Of a DNA stretch of 45,286 nucleotides, positions 7,858 to 16,509 are shown piece after piece (position 1 is the stretch's first letter; each line of letters begins with the position of its first letter). Below the pieces are notes generated by a model that was not told the origin of the DNA, searched no databases, and was given only the letters and a program-made list of their open reading frames with translations. Source of the stretch: Isoptericola sp042668085 (GTDB taxonomy: Bacteria > Actinomycetota > Actinomycetes > Actinomycetales > Cellulomonadaceae). The stretch spans positions 1-45,286 of the forward strand of contig NZ_JBHVBO010000018.1 in the NCBI RefSeq assembly GCF_042668085.1, written 5' to 3'. The position numbers and the translations under genes are program-made.

Positions 7858-8003
7858 GTGCCGCACCCCGAGGATGCCCCGCTCGCGCCCCTGTGGCTGC
7901 GCCAGGCCGCGCAGCACGCGTCGTCGGCTGGGTCGCGCTGGCCCTGCTGACGGTGGCGTCGGCCGTGGTCACCTACGCCGTCGTCGTCCTCCTCGGCCAC
8001 TGA
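7858..8003 (+). pseudogene. possible frameshifted small membrane protein ORF
   Basis: From GTG 7858 the frame reads VPHPEDAPLAPLWLRQAAQH, a plausible soluble N-terminus, but it stops at 7950. An overlapping frame continues with RVVGWVALALLTVASAVVTY and a further hydrophobic run, a convincing transmembrane helix ending at TGA 8003. Together they look like one single-pass protein of about 50 residues broken by a one- or two-base indel near 7917. Alternatively, the hydrophobic frame alone is expressed from GTG 7842 or GTG 7893. Neither has a ribosome-binding site. Weak evidence. Confidence 0.3.
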
Positions 8004-8037
8004 CCCGGCGCCGCGCGGGCCCGCGGCCCGGGCGGCG

Positions 8038-9204
8038 TCAGACGGCGGCGAGCGCCCGGTCGAGGTCGTCGACCTGGACGCGCGTCCCCTCGAGGCCGAC
8101 CGAGAGGCGGACGAGACCGGGCGGCACGCCGTCCGCCGCGAGCCGTTCGGCGTTGTCCGCCCGCACCGGCGAGCTGACGAGGCTCTCGTAGCCGCCCCAG
8201 CTCACCCCGATCCGGAAGACGCGCAGGGCGTCGACGAACCGGGACACGGCCGCGAAGGAGGCGTCACGCAGCTCGAGGCTCAGCAGCCCGGAGAAGCCGG
8301 AGAGCTGGCTGCGCACGAGGTCGTGGTCCGGGCCGAGGGTCGCGTACGGGTGGTGCACCGCAGCGACCGCGGGGTGGGCCAGCAGGTGGTCGACCACCCG
8401 GAGCGCGTTCTCCTGGTGCTGCTCCATCCGCACCGGCAGGGTGCGCAGACCGCGCAGCACGAGCGACGCCTCCATCGCGGACATCACGGCGCCGAAGAGC
8501 TGGTGCCCGCGGTAGAAGACCTCGCGCACCAGCTCGGCCGACCCGACCACGGCGCCGCCGACGACGTCGCTGTGCCCGCCCACGTACTTGGTGAGCGAGT
8601 GGATGACGAGGTCGACCCCCAGCTCCAGCGGCTTCTGGAAGAGCGGCGTGGCCCACGTGTTGTCGATCGCGGTGAGGATGCCGCGGCGCCGGGCGACGGC
8701 GGTCAGCGAGCGCAGGTCGACGAGCCGCATGAGCATCGTGCCCGGGCTCTCCACGTAGACCAGCGCGGTGTTCTCGCGCAGGTGGCTCGCGACGTCGGCA
8801 CCGGGCTCGGTCACGACCGAGTGCTCCACGCCGAGACGCCCCAGGTGCCGCGCCAGCTCGAGGGTGGGCCCGTAGACGTTGTTCACGAAGAGCACGTGGT
8901 CGCCGCTGCGCAGCAGGCCGCCGAGGACGGCCGCGATCGCACCCATCCCCGAGGCGAAGCACTTGGCCGCCTCGCCGCGCTCCAGGAGGGCGAGCTGCCG
9001 CTCGAGGAACGCGACCGTCGGGTTCGTGCCGCGGCTGTAGACGAAGTTCTCGTGCTCGGCCGCCTGCTGCCGCGCGAACTCCGCGAACGTGGGCTTGGTG
9101 AACAGGCTCGTCTGGAACACGGGAGGCGCGACCGCCCCCGGCTCGTGGCCGGGCCCGGACCACGCCGCGGCGCAGATCTCCCGGTCGACGTCGGCGACCG
9201 TCAT
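8038..9204 (-). CDS. PLP-dependent Cys/Met metabolism (trans-sulfuration family) enzyme
   Basis: A 388-residue fold-type I PLP enzyme of the cystathionine gamma-synthase / beta-lyase / methionine gamma-lyase family. Visible motifs: YSRGTNPTVAFLERQLA (substrate/PLP region), CFASGMGAI (phosphate site), AIDNTWATP (Asp181, pairs with the pyridine N) and HSLTKYVGGHSDVVGG (Schiff-base Lys206). The specific reaction cannot be decided. Its ATG overlaps the stop of the upstream GH2 gene (ATGA), an unexpected coupling of a sulfur-amino-acid enzyme to a glycosidase. It would therefore share the LacI-controlled GH2 promoter. Confidence 0.87.
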   Translation of the reverse strand: MTVADVDREICAAAWSGPGHEPGAVAPPVFQTSLFTKPTFAEFARQQAAEHENFVYSRGTNPTVAFLERQLALLERGEAAKCFASGMGAIAAVLGGLLRSGDHVLFVNNVYGPTLELARHLGRLGVEHSVVTEPGADVASHLRENTALVYVESPGTMLMRLVDLRSLTAVARRRGILTAIDNTWATPLFQKPLELGVDLVIHSLTKYVGGHSDVVGGAVVGSAELVREVFYRGHQLFGAVMSAMEASLVLRGLRTLPVRMEQHQENALRVVDHLLAHPAVAAVHHPYATLGPDHDLVRSQLSGFSGLLSLELRDASFAAVSRFVDALRVFRIGVSWGGYESLVSSPVRADNAERLAADGVPPGLVRLSVGLEGTRVQVDDLDRALAAV

Positions 9205-11063
9205 CGCTCCCCCGTCACGGCACGGCGGATCCGCTCGATCGGGACCTTCGGCTCGCGGCCGGCGGTGAGCAGGCCGTTGGTCTCCTGCATCGTGTCGGTG
9301 AGCTGCGTCCAGCATGATCCGGCGAGGAAGCGGCTCGCGCGGACGGCGTCGTAGAGCGCGGTGATCCGCGCGACCCAGTCGTCGCCGTCCTGGGCGGCGG
9401 TGTAGCCCCAGCCGTCGGCGCGCCCGGCGCCGGGCTGATAGTTCACCCCGCCGAACTCCGTGAGCATCACCGGCTGGCCGGAGTCGGCCCAGCCCCCGAC
9501 GAGCTGCCGGCGCCCGGAGGGCGCGATGCCGCCGACCACCCGCTCGCGCGCGGCGGCGTCGGCGTACCGGCGGGCGAGCACGGCGCCGTCGCCGGCGTAG
9601 TCGTGCACCGTGATGATGTCGGTGTTCTGCTGCTCCCAGCCGTCGTTGGAGATCACGGGACGCGACGGGTCGAGCGCGCGCGTGAGGTCGGTGAGCGCGC
9701 GCGAGTACGCCTGCTGGGCCGGGTCGTCGGCGACGTGCTGGATCCCCCACGACTCGTTGAACGGCACCCACGTGACGATCGACGGGTGCGAGACGTCGCG
9801 GTCGACGGCCTCCATCCACTCGCGCGTCAGCCGCTGCACCGCGGTCGCGGAGAACTCGTAGGCGCCGGGGGTCTCGCCCCACACGAGGATGCCGAGCCGG
9901 TCCGCCCAGTACAGGAAGCGCGGGTCCTCGATCTTCTGGTGGACGCGGCAGGCGTTGAAGCCGAGCTCCTTGACCAGCTCGGCCTCCCGACGCAGTGCGT
10001 CGGCGGACGGGGCGGCGAGGTGGCTGTCGGGCCAGTAGCCCTGGTTGAGCACGGACCGCACGTCGTACGGGTACCCGTTGAGCAGGAAGCAGCCGTCGCC
10101 GAGGCCCACGCTCCGCACGCCGAGGTAGGACGAGACGGCGTCGAGCACCGCGCCGTCCGCGTCGAGCACGGACACGACGGCGTCGACCAGCCGTGGCTGC
10201 TCCGGCGACCAGGTCAGCTCGTCCTCGGCCTGGCCGTTGCGCTGCCGGGCGACCGGCACCGTGAGGTCCACCACGGGCGTGCTGCGTACGGCGGTGACCT
10301 CGACGGTGCCCAGGTCCTCGTCGCGCTCGTCGAACCGGAGGGCGACGCGGACGCGCGACCCGGGCGCCAGCGGGCCGCGGAACCGCACCGTCAGGTCGAC
10401 GGCGGCCGGGCCGGCGGGGAGCCAGCGCAGGTGCTCGACGCTGGTGGCGGGGACGGCCTCGAGCCACACGGTCTGCCAGATGCCGGTGGTCCGCCGGTAC
10501 CAGATCGCGTGCGCGTCCTCGTGCCAGTCCTGCTTGCCGCGCGGCTGGGTGAGGTCGTGCGGGTCGTCCTCGGCGCGCACCACGAGCAGGTGCTCGGCGT
10601 CGTCGCCCACGTGGGCCGTGAGGTCGACGGTGAAGGGCGTGTGGCCCCCCTCGTGCTCGCCGACGAGCGCGCCGTCGACCCAGACCGTGGCGCGGTAGTC
10701 GACGGCGCCGAGGTGCAGCAGCACCCGCGGCGCGGCCGCGGACCGCCCGGCCGCCTCGAGGTCGGCCTGCCGGATCGTCCGCGCGTACCAGACCACGGGG
10801 TGGAAGCCGGGCTCGGCGACGCCCGACGCCGCCGACTCCGGGGGGAACGGCACGGTGATGTCGCGGCTCTCGCCCAGCCCCGCGGCCCAGCCCGCGGCGA
10901 GACCCGCGTCCGCGTCGTCGTGGCGGAACTCCCACGTGCCGTCGAGGGTGGCCCACGCGGAGCGCATCAGCTGCGGCCGCGGGTACGTGCCGTCCTGTCG
11001 GGAGGCGAGGGGAAGGTGGTCGAGCGCGGTGCCGGCGTCGACGGCGGCGGAAGTCGTGGTCAC
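9201..11063 (-). CDS. glycoside hydrolase family 2 protein (beta-glucuronidase/beta-galactosidase-like)
   Basis: A 620-residue cytoplasmic GH2 enzyme with no signal peptide. It has an N-terminal sugar-binding jelly roll (about 30-205), an immunoglobulin-like domain (about 205-315) and a TIM barrel (about 325-620). The general acid/base is Glu437 in VPFNESWGIQ; the nucleophile is Glu536 in MLTEFGGVNY. It hydrolyses a beta-glycoside taken up by the cell; the sugar cannot be fixed. GTG 11063 has no ribosome-binding site, but TATAGT lies 6 nt upstream, so the mRNA is probably leaderless. A LacI-type palindrome overlaps this -10 box. Coupled to the trans-sulfuration gene downstream. Confidence 0.9.
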   Translation of the reverse strand: MTTTSAAVDAGTALDHLPLASRQDGTYPRPQLMRSAWATLDGTWEFRHDDADAGLAAGWAAGLGESRDITVPFPPESAASGVAEPGFHPVVWYARTIRQADLEAAGRSAAAPRVLLHLGAVDYRATVWVDGALVGEHEGGHTPFTVDLTAHVGDDAEHLLVVRAEDDPHDLTQPRGKQDWHEDAHAIWYRRTTGIWQTVWLEAVPATSVEHLRWLPAGPAAVDLTVRFRGPLAPGSRVRVALRFDERDEDLGTVEVTAVRSTPVVDLTVPVARQRNGQAEDELTWSPEQPRLVDAVVSVLDADGAVLDAVSSYLGVRSVGLGDGCFLLNGYPYDVRSVLNQGYWPDSHLAAPSADALRREAELVKELGFNACRVHQKIEDPRFLYWADRLGILVWGETPGAYEFSATAVQRLTREWMEAVDRDVSHPSIVTWVPFNESWGIQHVADDPAQQAYSRALTDLTRALDPSRPVISNDGWEQQNTDIITVHDYAGDGAVLARRYADAAARERVVGGIAPSGRRQLVGGWADSGQPVMLTEFGGVNYQPGAGRADGWGYTAAQDGDDWVARITALYDAVRASRFLAGSCWTQLTDTMQETNGLLTAGREPKVPIERIRRAVTGER

Positions 11064-11069
11064 GGCGCG

Positions 11070-11085
11070 ACTATACAGCGCTGTA
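11070..11085 (-). promoter_or_regulatory. GH2 promoter -10 box with overlapping LacI operator
   Basis: The minus-strand TATAGT (11070-11075) lies 6 nt before the GH2 start codon. The perfect palindrome TACAGCGCTGTA (11074-11085) overlaps it, so a bound LacI repressor would block RNA polymerase. The same palindrome occurs at 17865-17876. Confidence 0.75.
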
Positions 11086-11106
11086 AACGCGGGAGGCCAC
11101 GGGCGC

Positions 11107-11119
11107 TACGGTGATCCCC
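11107..11119 (+). promoter_or_regulatory. leaderless-type promoter of lacI-family gene
   Basis: TACGGT (11107-11112) lies 7 nt before GTG 11120. This spacing fits a leaderless mRNA and favours GTG 11120 over GTG 11111 as the start. Confidence 0.45.
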
Positions 11120-12151
11120 GTGAAGAGAGTGACGCTCCAGGACGTCGCGACGCACGCGGGCGTGTCGATGAAGACCGTGTCCAACGTCGTGCGCGACTAC
11201 CAGCACGTCAGCCCCGCGATGCGCGAGCGGGTCCGCGCCGCGATCGACGAGCTCGGCTACCGGCCCGACGTCCGCGGTCGCAGCCTCGCCACCGGCCGTT
11301 CCAGCATGCTGGCCCTCGCCTTCCCCGACCTGCGGTGGCCCTACTTCGCCGAGCTCGCGCACCTCTTCGCCCGCGTCTGCGCCCAGCGCGGGTACCGGCT
11401 GCTCCTCGAGGAGACCGGGGGCACGCGCGAGGGCGAGCTGGCGGTGCTGCGCGACCGGGACGCCGGCATCGTCGACGGCATCGTCCTGCACCCCCAGGCG
11501 CTCTCCGTCAACGAGCTGGCCGAGCACGGCCAGGACACGCCGATGGTCCTGCTCGGGGAGGCGCCGCAGGCCCCCGGCGTGGACCAGGTGACCATCGACA
11601 ACGTGGCGGCGGCCGGCGAGGCGGTGGCGCACCTGGTCCGCTCCGGCCGCCGCCGCGTCGGGTTCCTCGGCCACGAGACCGGCGAGCTGTCGCACACGTC
11701 CCGGCTGCGCATCGAGGGCTACCGTCGCGGGCTCGAGCAGGCCGGGCTCACGGTCGACGAGGGACTCCTCGTGCCCCGGCCCGCAGGCGACGCGCTCGGC
11801 GCCGAGGAGGGACTCGGCGCAGCCCTCGACCGGGGCCTGCGGGTGGACGCGCTGCTGTGCCGCGACGACCACGCCGCCATCGGGGCGCTGCGCGCGCTGC
11901 ACCTGCGCGGCCTCGACGTCCCCGGCGACGTCGCCATCGTCGGCTGGGACGCCACGGTCCTCACCGCGAGCACCACCCCGAGCATCACGAGCATCGCCCC
12001 GGACACGACGGCGCTCGCCGCGCGGACGCTCGACCTCCTGCTCGAGCGGGTCGACGGCACCGACGCGCCCGGCCGGCTCGTCACCGTCGGGCACAGCCTC
12101 CTCGTCCGGGAGAGCGCGCCGGACGCGGGCACCGCACCCGGCCCTCGCTGA
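11120..12151 (+). CDS. LacI family transcriptional regulator (glycoside locus I)
   Basis: A 343-residue repressor. The N-terminal LacI helix-turn-helix and hinge are at about residues 1-60 (VKRVTLQDVATHAGVSMKTVSNVVRD, then PAMRERVRAAIDELGYRPD). A periplasmic-binding-protein-like effector domain follows (about 65-335). GTG 11120 is preferred because MKRVTLQDVA is the usual start of such proteins; GTG 11111 would add three residues. It is divergent from GH2 across 56 bp that hold a TACAGCGCTGTA palindrome. The same site precedes the sugar transporter operon, so this protein probably controls both. The effector is presumably an imported oligosaccharide. Confidence 0.92.
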   Translation: MKRVTLQDVATHAGVSMKTVSNVVRDYQHVSPAMRERVRAAIDELGYRPDVRGRSLATGRSSMLALAFPDLRWPYFAELAHLFARVCAQRGYRLLLEETGGTREGELAVLRDRDAGIVDGIVLHPQALSVNELAEHGQDTPMVLLGEAPQAPGVDQVTIDNVAAAGEAVAHLVRSGRRRVGFLGHETGELSHTSRLRIEGYRRGLEQAGLTVDEGLLVPRPAGDALGAEEGLGAALDRGLRVDALLCRDDHAAIGALRALHLRGLDVPGDVAIVGWDATVLTASTTPSITSIAPDTTALAARTLDLLLERVDGTDAPGRLVTVGHSLLVRESAPDAGTAPGPR

Positions 12152-12176
12152 GTCGTACCCCTCGGCGAGGGCCGGG
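12137..12176. terminator. bidirectional terminator hairpin between lacI and GH31
   Basis: CCCGGCCCTCGC (12137-12148) pairs perfectly with GCGAGGGCCGGG (12165-12176). The stem can extend inward by four more pairs including one G-U, leaving a loop of about 8 nt. It overlaps the lacI stop codon and lies between two convergent genes. Confidence 0.75.
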
Positions 12177-12184
12177 CAGTCCTG

Positions 12185-14647
12185 TCACGCGGGGTCGTCC
12201 ACCACCGTCGCGAGAAGCTCGACGACCGCGCCGCGGACGTCGTCCTGCAGGCCCACGGTGTCGAGCTCCGCGACCCGGTCGACGGTCGCCCGGCCGCTGG
12301 TCACGACCTCCCAGGCCGCGAGCTTCTCCGGGTTGCCCGTCTGGGCGCGCTCCAGCACGGCGCGCACGGCCTCGGTCGGGTCGACGCCCACGCGCAGCGG
12401 CGCCCCGACGCGCACGACGGCGCCCGCGGCGGACGGCGCCGTGAACGACACGCTCCAGCGGCCGTCCTCGCCGGTCACGGGCACGGGCCGGCCGTCCACC
12501 GTCACCTCGGCGTCGGGCCGCCGCGCGAGGAAGGTGACCGTCCATTCCCGGTCGGTCGGCACGACGTCGGCCCTCCCCTGGACGGCGGCGACGCGCAGCT
12601 CGCGCACGTCGCGGTCCCAGACGATGGGCGTCGTCGCCGCGGGACCGTCGTCCGGGGCCCCGGCCGGGAGGTCCCGGTCGTCCTCGCCGTCCTCCGCGAG
12701 GTCGAGCCGCCCGGCGGCCCCCGGCGCGACGAGCACCTCGAGCGCGACGGGGTTGCGCGTGGCGTCCCGCTCGTCCGGCCCGGCGAGCGGCAGGATGCCG
12801 CCGTCGCGCAGCAGCACCGGCACGGACTCGAGCGGCCGGTGCAGCTCGACGTGCCGGTCCCCCCGGTACACCGCGCCGGTGAAGACGTCGGTCCAGCGGC
12901 CCTCCGGCAGCCACGCACGGGTGCCGCTCAGCAGCGAGACCCGGCTGCGCGGCGTCACGACCGGCGCCACCAGCACCTCGCTGCCGAAGGCGAACTGGTT
13001 CGGCACGGAGTACGCCTCGCGCCGGTACGGCTCGAGGTGGTACATCGGCCGGACCAGCGGCGTCCCCGCGGCTGCCCGGTGGTTCATCGTGTGCAGGTAC
13101 GGCACCAGGCGGTGGCGCAGGCGCAGCGCCTCCCCCATCGCCTGCCGGTGCTCGGCCGGGAAGAGCCAGGGCTCCTTGCGGATGAACGGGTTGTTCGCCG
13201 AATGCAGCCGCATGATCGGGGAGAGCACGCCGAGCTGCACCCAGCGCGTGGCGAGCTCGTCGTCCCGCACGCCGCGGGTGTGGCCGCCCACGTCGTGGCT
13301 CCACCAGCAGTACCCGATGTTCGCGGCGGTGGCGGTGAACTCGGGCTGGAACGCGAGCGACTCCCACGACACGACCGTGTCGCCGGAGAACCCGACCGCG
13401 TACCGGTGGCTGCCCGGCCCCGCGTACCGCGAGAACGTCATGCCCGGCCCGCCGTGCCGTGCGGCGTCGAGATGGTGGAAGTGGTTGAGCAGCCACAGGG
13501 GGTCGACGCCCCGCAGGCCCGACGTCCGCCCCTGCTGCCAGTCGATCCACCAGAAGTCCACGCCCTGCTCCTCGAGCGGGTGGTGCAGCAGCTCGAAGTA
13601 GGCGCGCAGGAACGCCGGGTCGGTGAGGTCGAACGGCACCGGCGCCTCGGAGGCCGGGTCGATCCCCACGGCCGCGGCCACCGCCGGGTACGCGTCCTCG
13701 AAGGCGCGCACGCCGTCGGCGGGGTGCAGGTTGAGCGTCGTGCGCATGCCCCGCTCGTGGAGCGCCCCGAGGAACGCCGCCGGGTCGGGGAACAGCGTCG
13801 GCTCCCACGAGTAGCCGGTCCAGCCGTTCCCGTGCTCCGGCGGCACCGTGCCCACGCGGTGCCAGTCCATGTCGATGACGGCCACGGAGAACGGCACACC
13901 CTCGTCGTCGAACCGGTCCATCAGCTCGAGGTACGACTCGGCGGAGTACGGGTGGTACCGGCTCCACCAGTTCCCCAGCGCCCAGCGCGGCAGTCGCGTC
14001 GGAGCGCCGGAGACGGCGTAGAGCTCGCGGACCGCGCGGGCGTAGTCGCGGCCGTGCGCGAAGACGTACAGGTCGCGCCGGCCGGCGGCACGGCCGCCCA
14101 CCCAGCCGTCGTCGGTGAACAGGAACGACTCGGTGTCGTCGACCACGCCGATGCCGTCGGGGGACACGACGCCGGGGTCGAGGGGGATGCGGCCGTCCGC
14201 GTCGTCGAGCGTCCGTGCGGTCCCGCCCAGGTCGTGCGTGGGCTCGCCGTAGCGCCAGCGCCCGGAGTCCGTGCCGCGCAGCTCCACGACCAGCCCGTGC
14301 GCCGACGGCTCTCGCCCGTCGTAGCGCAGCCACGCGCGCGCCGTCGTGATCTCGACGCCGTCGCCCCAGGGCTGCGTGTCGAACTCGGCCTCGCCGAGGT
14401 CGCGACGGACCGCGAACGTGGACGCCCGGTCCTCGAAGCCCCCGTCCGGCGACCACTCGACGCGGAAGAGGCAGTCGGTCAGGACGGTGATGCGCCAGCC
14501 GTCGCCCCGCACCTCCTGCCCCGGGCGGGACCGGGGAGCCGCGCCGGGGAGCGGTCGGACGACGGGCAGCGCGGACGTCGTGCCGACGGTGCCGGTCCCT
14601 GCGTCGGTCGCTGTGTCGGTCGCCAGGTCGGTCGCGGTGTCTGTCAC
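12185..14647 (-). CDS. glycoside hydrolase family 31 protein (alpha-glucosidase/alpha-xylosidase type)
   Basis: An 820-residue GH31 enzyme without a signal peptide, so probably cytoplasmic and acting on imported oligosaccharides. An N-terminal beta-sandwich (about 45-210) precedes the catalytic barrel (about 215-560). The nucleophile is Asp369 in DFWWIDWQQG and the acid/base is Asp423 in GFSGDTVVSW. Beta-sandwich C-terminal domains follow. Alpha-glucosidase, alpha-xylosidase and sulfoquinovosidase share this fold, and I cannot choose between them. GTG 14647 follows GAGGAG. The first 20 residues are a low-complexity T/D/A repeat, so a later start is possible. It is last in the transporter operon, 45 bp after the MalG-type permease gene. 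Confidence 0.9.
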   Translation of the reverse strand: MTDTATDLATDTATDAGTGTVGTTSALPVVRPLPGAAPRSRPGQEVRGDGWRITVLTDCLFRVEWSPDGGFEDRASTFAVRRDLGEAEFDTQPWGDGVEITTARAWLRYDGREPSAHGLVVELRGTDSGRWRYGEPTHDLGGTARTLDDADGRIPLDPGVVSPDGIGVVDDTESFLFTDDGWVGGRAAGRRDLYVFAHGRDYARAVRELYAVSGAPTRLPRWALGNWWSRYHPYSAESYLELMDRFDDEGVPFSVAVIDMDWHRVGTVPPEHGNGWTGYSWEPTLFPDPAAFLGALHERGMRTTLNLHPADGVRAFEDAYPAVAAAVGIDPASEAPVPFDLTDPAFLRAYFELLHHPLEEQGVDFWWIDWQQGRTSGLRGVDPLWLLNHFHHLDAARHGGPGMTFSRYAGPGSHRYAVGFSGDTVVSWESLAFQPEFTATAANIGYCWWSHDVGGHTRGVRDDELATRWVQLGVLSPIMRLHSANNPFIRKEPWLFPAEHRQAMGEALRLRHRLVPYLHTMNHRAAAGTPLVRPMYHLEPYRREAYSVPNQFAFGSEVLVAPVVTPRSRVSLLSGTRAWLPEGRWTDVFTGAVYRGDRHVELHRPLESVPVLLRDGGILPLAGPDERDATRNPVALEVLVAPGAAGRLDLAEDGEDDRDLPAGAPDDGPAATTPIVWDRDVRELRVAAVQGRADVVPTDREWTVTFLARRPDAEVTVDGRPVPVTGEDGRWSVSFTAPSAAGAVVRVGAPLRVGVDPTEAVRAVLERAQTGNPEKLAAWEVVTSGRATVDRVAELDTVGLQDDVRGAVVELLATVVDDPA

Positions 14648-14692
14648 GGGAGCTCCTCGGTGGTGCGTGCGGGTCAGTCGGTGGTGCGACGC

Positions 14693-15559
14693 TCAGCTCT
14701 TCACGGCGCCCTGGGTGATGCCGCTGATGACCCACCGCTGGGCGAACAGGTACACGACGATCGTGGGCGCCATCGCCATGAGGTACGACGCGAACGCCAC
14801 GTTGTAGTTGGTGCCGAACTGGCTCTGGAAGATGTTCTGCACGACGGGCAGGACCTGGAGCGTCGGGTCGGACACGATCATCGACGGCAGCATGAAGTCG
14901 TTCCACGACGCGAGGAAGGCGAAGATGCCCACCGTCGCGATCATCGGGCCCAGCAGCGGCAGGACGATGCGCCAGAAGACCTGCCACGTCGTCGCGCCGT
15001 CGATGCGGGCGCTCTCCTCGAGCTCGACCGGGATGGACCGCAGGTACGCCGAGAACAGCAGCACGCTGAACGCGAGCTGGAACATGGCGTGCAGGATGGC
15101 GACGCCCAGGGGGTTGTCGAGGCCCGTCAGCGCGGTGAGCTTGATCTCCGTCAGCGCGATCACGGGGAACGGCAGGAACATCGAGGCGAGCAGGTACACG
15201 AACGACCAGCGGAAGAACCGGTGCGACCAGTAGCGCACGATCGCGTACGAGGCGAGCGAGCTGAGCAGCAGGGTCAGGGCGACGGTGAGCGCCGCGACGC
15301 CGACCGAGATCCCGAACGACACCGGGAAGCGGGTCAGCTCCCAGGCCTCGGCGAAGCTGGCCGGGTTGAACGGCGCGGGCAGCGCGAAGGCGTTGCCGTC
15401 CACGGACTGCTCGCTCGTCTTGAACGCCATCGTGACGGTGACGTAGAGCGGGGCGAGCACGGTCAAGGAGCACACGGCGAGCGCGAGCGTGAGCGGCCAG
15501 CTCGTGCGGGAGGCGCGGGGCGGCCGGCGTCGGCCGAGGCCGGGAGCGAGGGCGGTCAC
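14693..15559 (-). CDS. carbohydrate ABC transporter permease, MalG type
   Basis: A 288-residue inner-membrane permease with six predicted transmembrane helices. The EAA loop typical of binding-protein-dependent sugar importers reads EESARIDGATTWQVFWRIVLPLLGP, the segment that contacts the ATPase. It starts at GTG 15559, overlapping the stop of the upstream permease (GTGA). No ATPase gene is present in the locus; actinobacterial sugar importers commonly share one MsiK-type ATPase encoded elsewhere. It ends with the usual MalG tail (QRWVISGITQGAVKS). Confidence 0.92.
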   Translation of the reverse strand: MTALAPGLGRRRPPRASRTSWPLTLALAVCSLTVLAPLYVTVTMAFKTSEQSVDGNAFALPAPFNPASFAEAWELTRFPVSFGISVGVAALTVALTLLLSSLASYAIVRYWSHRFFRWSFVYLLASMFLPFPVIALTEIKLTALTGLDNPLGVAILHAMFQLAFSVLLFSAYLRSIPVELEESARIDGATTWQVFWRIVLPLLGPMIATVGIFAFLASWNDFMLPSMIVSDPTLQVLPVVQNIFQSQFGTNYNVAFASYLMAMAPTIVVYLFAQRWVISGITQGAVKS

Positions 15560-16509
15560 AGGCGGATGGTCCTTCCACGGGAGACGACGAGCTGCAGCAC
15601 CGAGATGAGCACCGTGATCACGAAGAAGACCGTCGCGTTGGCCATCTGGTAGGCGTAGTCGCCGCCCGTGAAGCCGCCGAAGATCGTCATCGCGACGCTG
15701 CTCGTCGCGTTGCCCGGCCCGCCGCCGGTGAGGCCGACGATGACGTCGTAGACGCCGAGGTATCCCTTGATCCCCAGGATCGTGTTGATGAGCACGAAGC
15801 CGGCGATGAGCGGGAGCGTGATCGAGCGGAACTGCCGCCAGGGCCCGGCGCCGTCGAGCGAGCTCGCCTCGTAGAGGTCACCGGGGATCGAGGTGAGCCC
15901 GGCCGTGTACACGAGCAGGGCGCCCGGGATGGTCTGCCACGCGGACACCACGACGATGGCGAGCCACGCCAGGTCGGGGTTGCCGAGGATGCTCTGCGCC
16001 AGGGGGTCGAAGCCCGCCGCCGAGGCGAACGCCGGCAGCGTGTTCGAGAACAGGTAGTTGAAGACGTAGGCGACGACGATCCCGGAGACGACCATCGGGA
16101 TCACGAAGATCGCCCGTAGCCCGGCCGCGAAGCGGATGCGCTTGGACAGGCCGATGGCGAGGACCAGCGCGATGACCTGCGCCACGACCACGGTCACGAC
16201 GGCGAAGCCGAGGGTGAACCCGTAGGCCTCGCGGATGCCCGGGTCGCCGAGGAGCGCCGTGTAGTTGCGCAGCCCCAGGAAGCTCCAGTCCCCGAACCCG
16301 ACGTAGTCGGTGAAGCTGTAGAAGATGCCGACCAGCGCGGGGATCACCACGAACACGGTGAACACCAGCAGGGCGGGGACGAGGAACAGGTACGCGATCG
16401 GCTCCGGGCGGCCGTGCCGGCGGCGCCGGGACGTCGCGCAGGACGACCCCCGTGACGACGCGCCCGTGGCCGTCGAGGGTGTCGTGGGGGGTGTCGTCGT
16501 GGCGGTCAT
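15556..16509 (-). CDS. carbohydrate ABC transporter permease, MalF type
   Basis: A 317-residue inner-membrane permease. A basic, Thr/Ser-rich N-terminus precedes six predicted helices beginning at about residue 40 (AYLFLVPALLVFTVFVVIPALVG). The EAA loop reads YEASSLDGAGPWRQFRSITLP. ATG 16509 overlaps the stop of the binding-protein gene (ATGA), and its own stop overlaps the next permease start, so the three transporter genes are translationally coupled. It forms the channel of a sugar importer together with the MalG-type partner. Confidence 0.92.
   Translation of the reverse strand: MTATTTPPTTPSTATGASSRGSSCATSRRRRHGRPEPIAYLFLVPALLVFTVFVVIPALVGIFYSFTDYVGFGDWSFLGLRNYTALLGDPGIREAYGFTLGFAVVTVVVAQVIALVLAIGLSKRIRFAAGLRAIFVIPMVVSGIVVAYVFNYLFSNTLPAFASAAGFDPLAQSILGNPDLAWLAIVVVSAWQTIPGALLVYTAGLTSIPGDLYEASSLDGAGPWRQFRSITLPLIAGFVLINTILGIKGYLGVYDVIVGLTGGGPGNATSSVAMTIFGGFTGGDYAYQMANATVFFVITVLISVLQLVVSRGRTIRL

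Noticed and set aside
9603..11114. 503-residue plus-strand ORF
   Set aside because: Antisense shadow of the GH2 gene, which has intact catalytic motifs.
12839..15652. 937-residue plus-strand ORF
   Set aside because: Antisense shadow of GH31 and the permease genes; no domain recognised.
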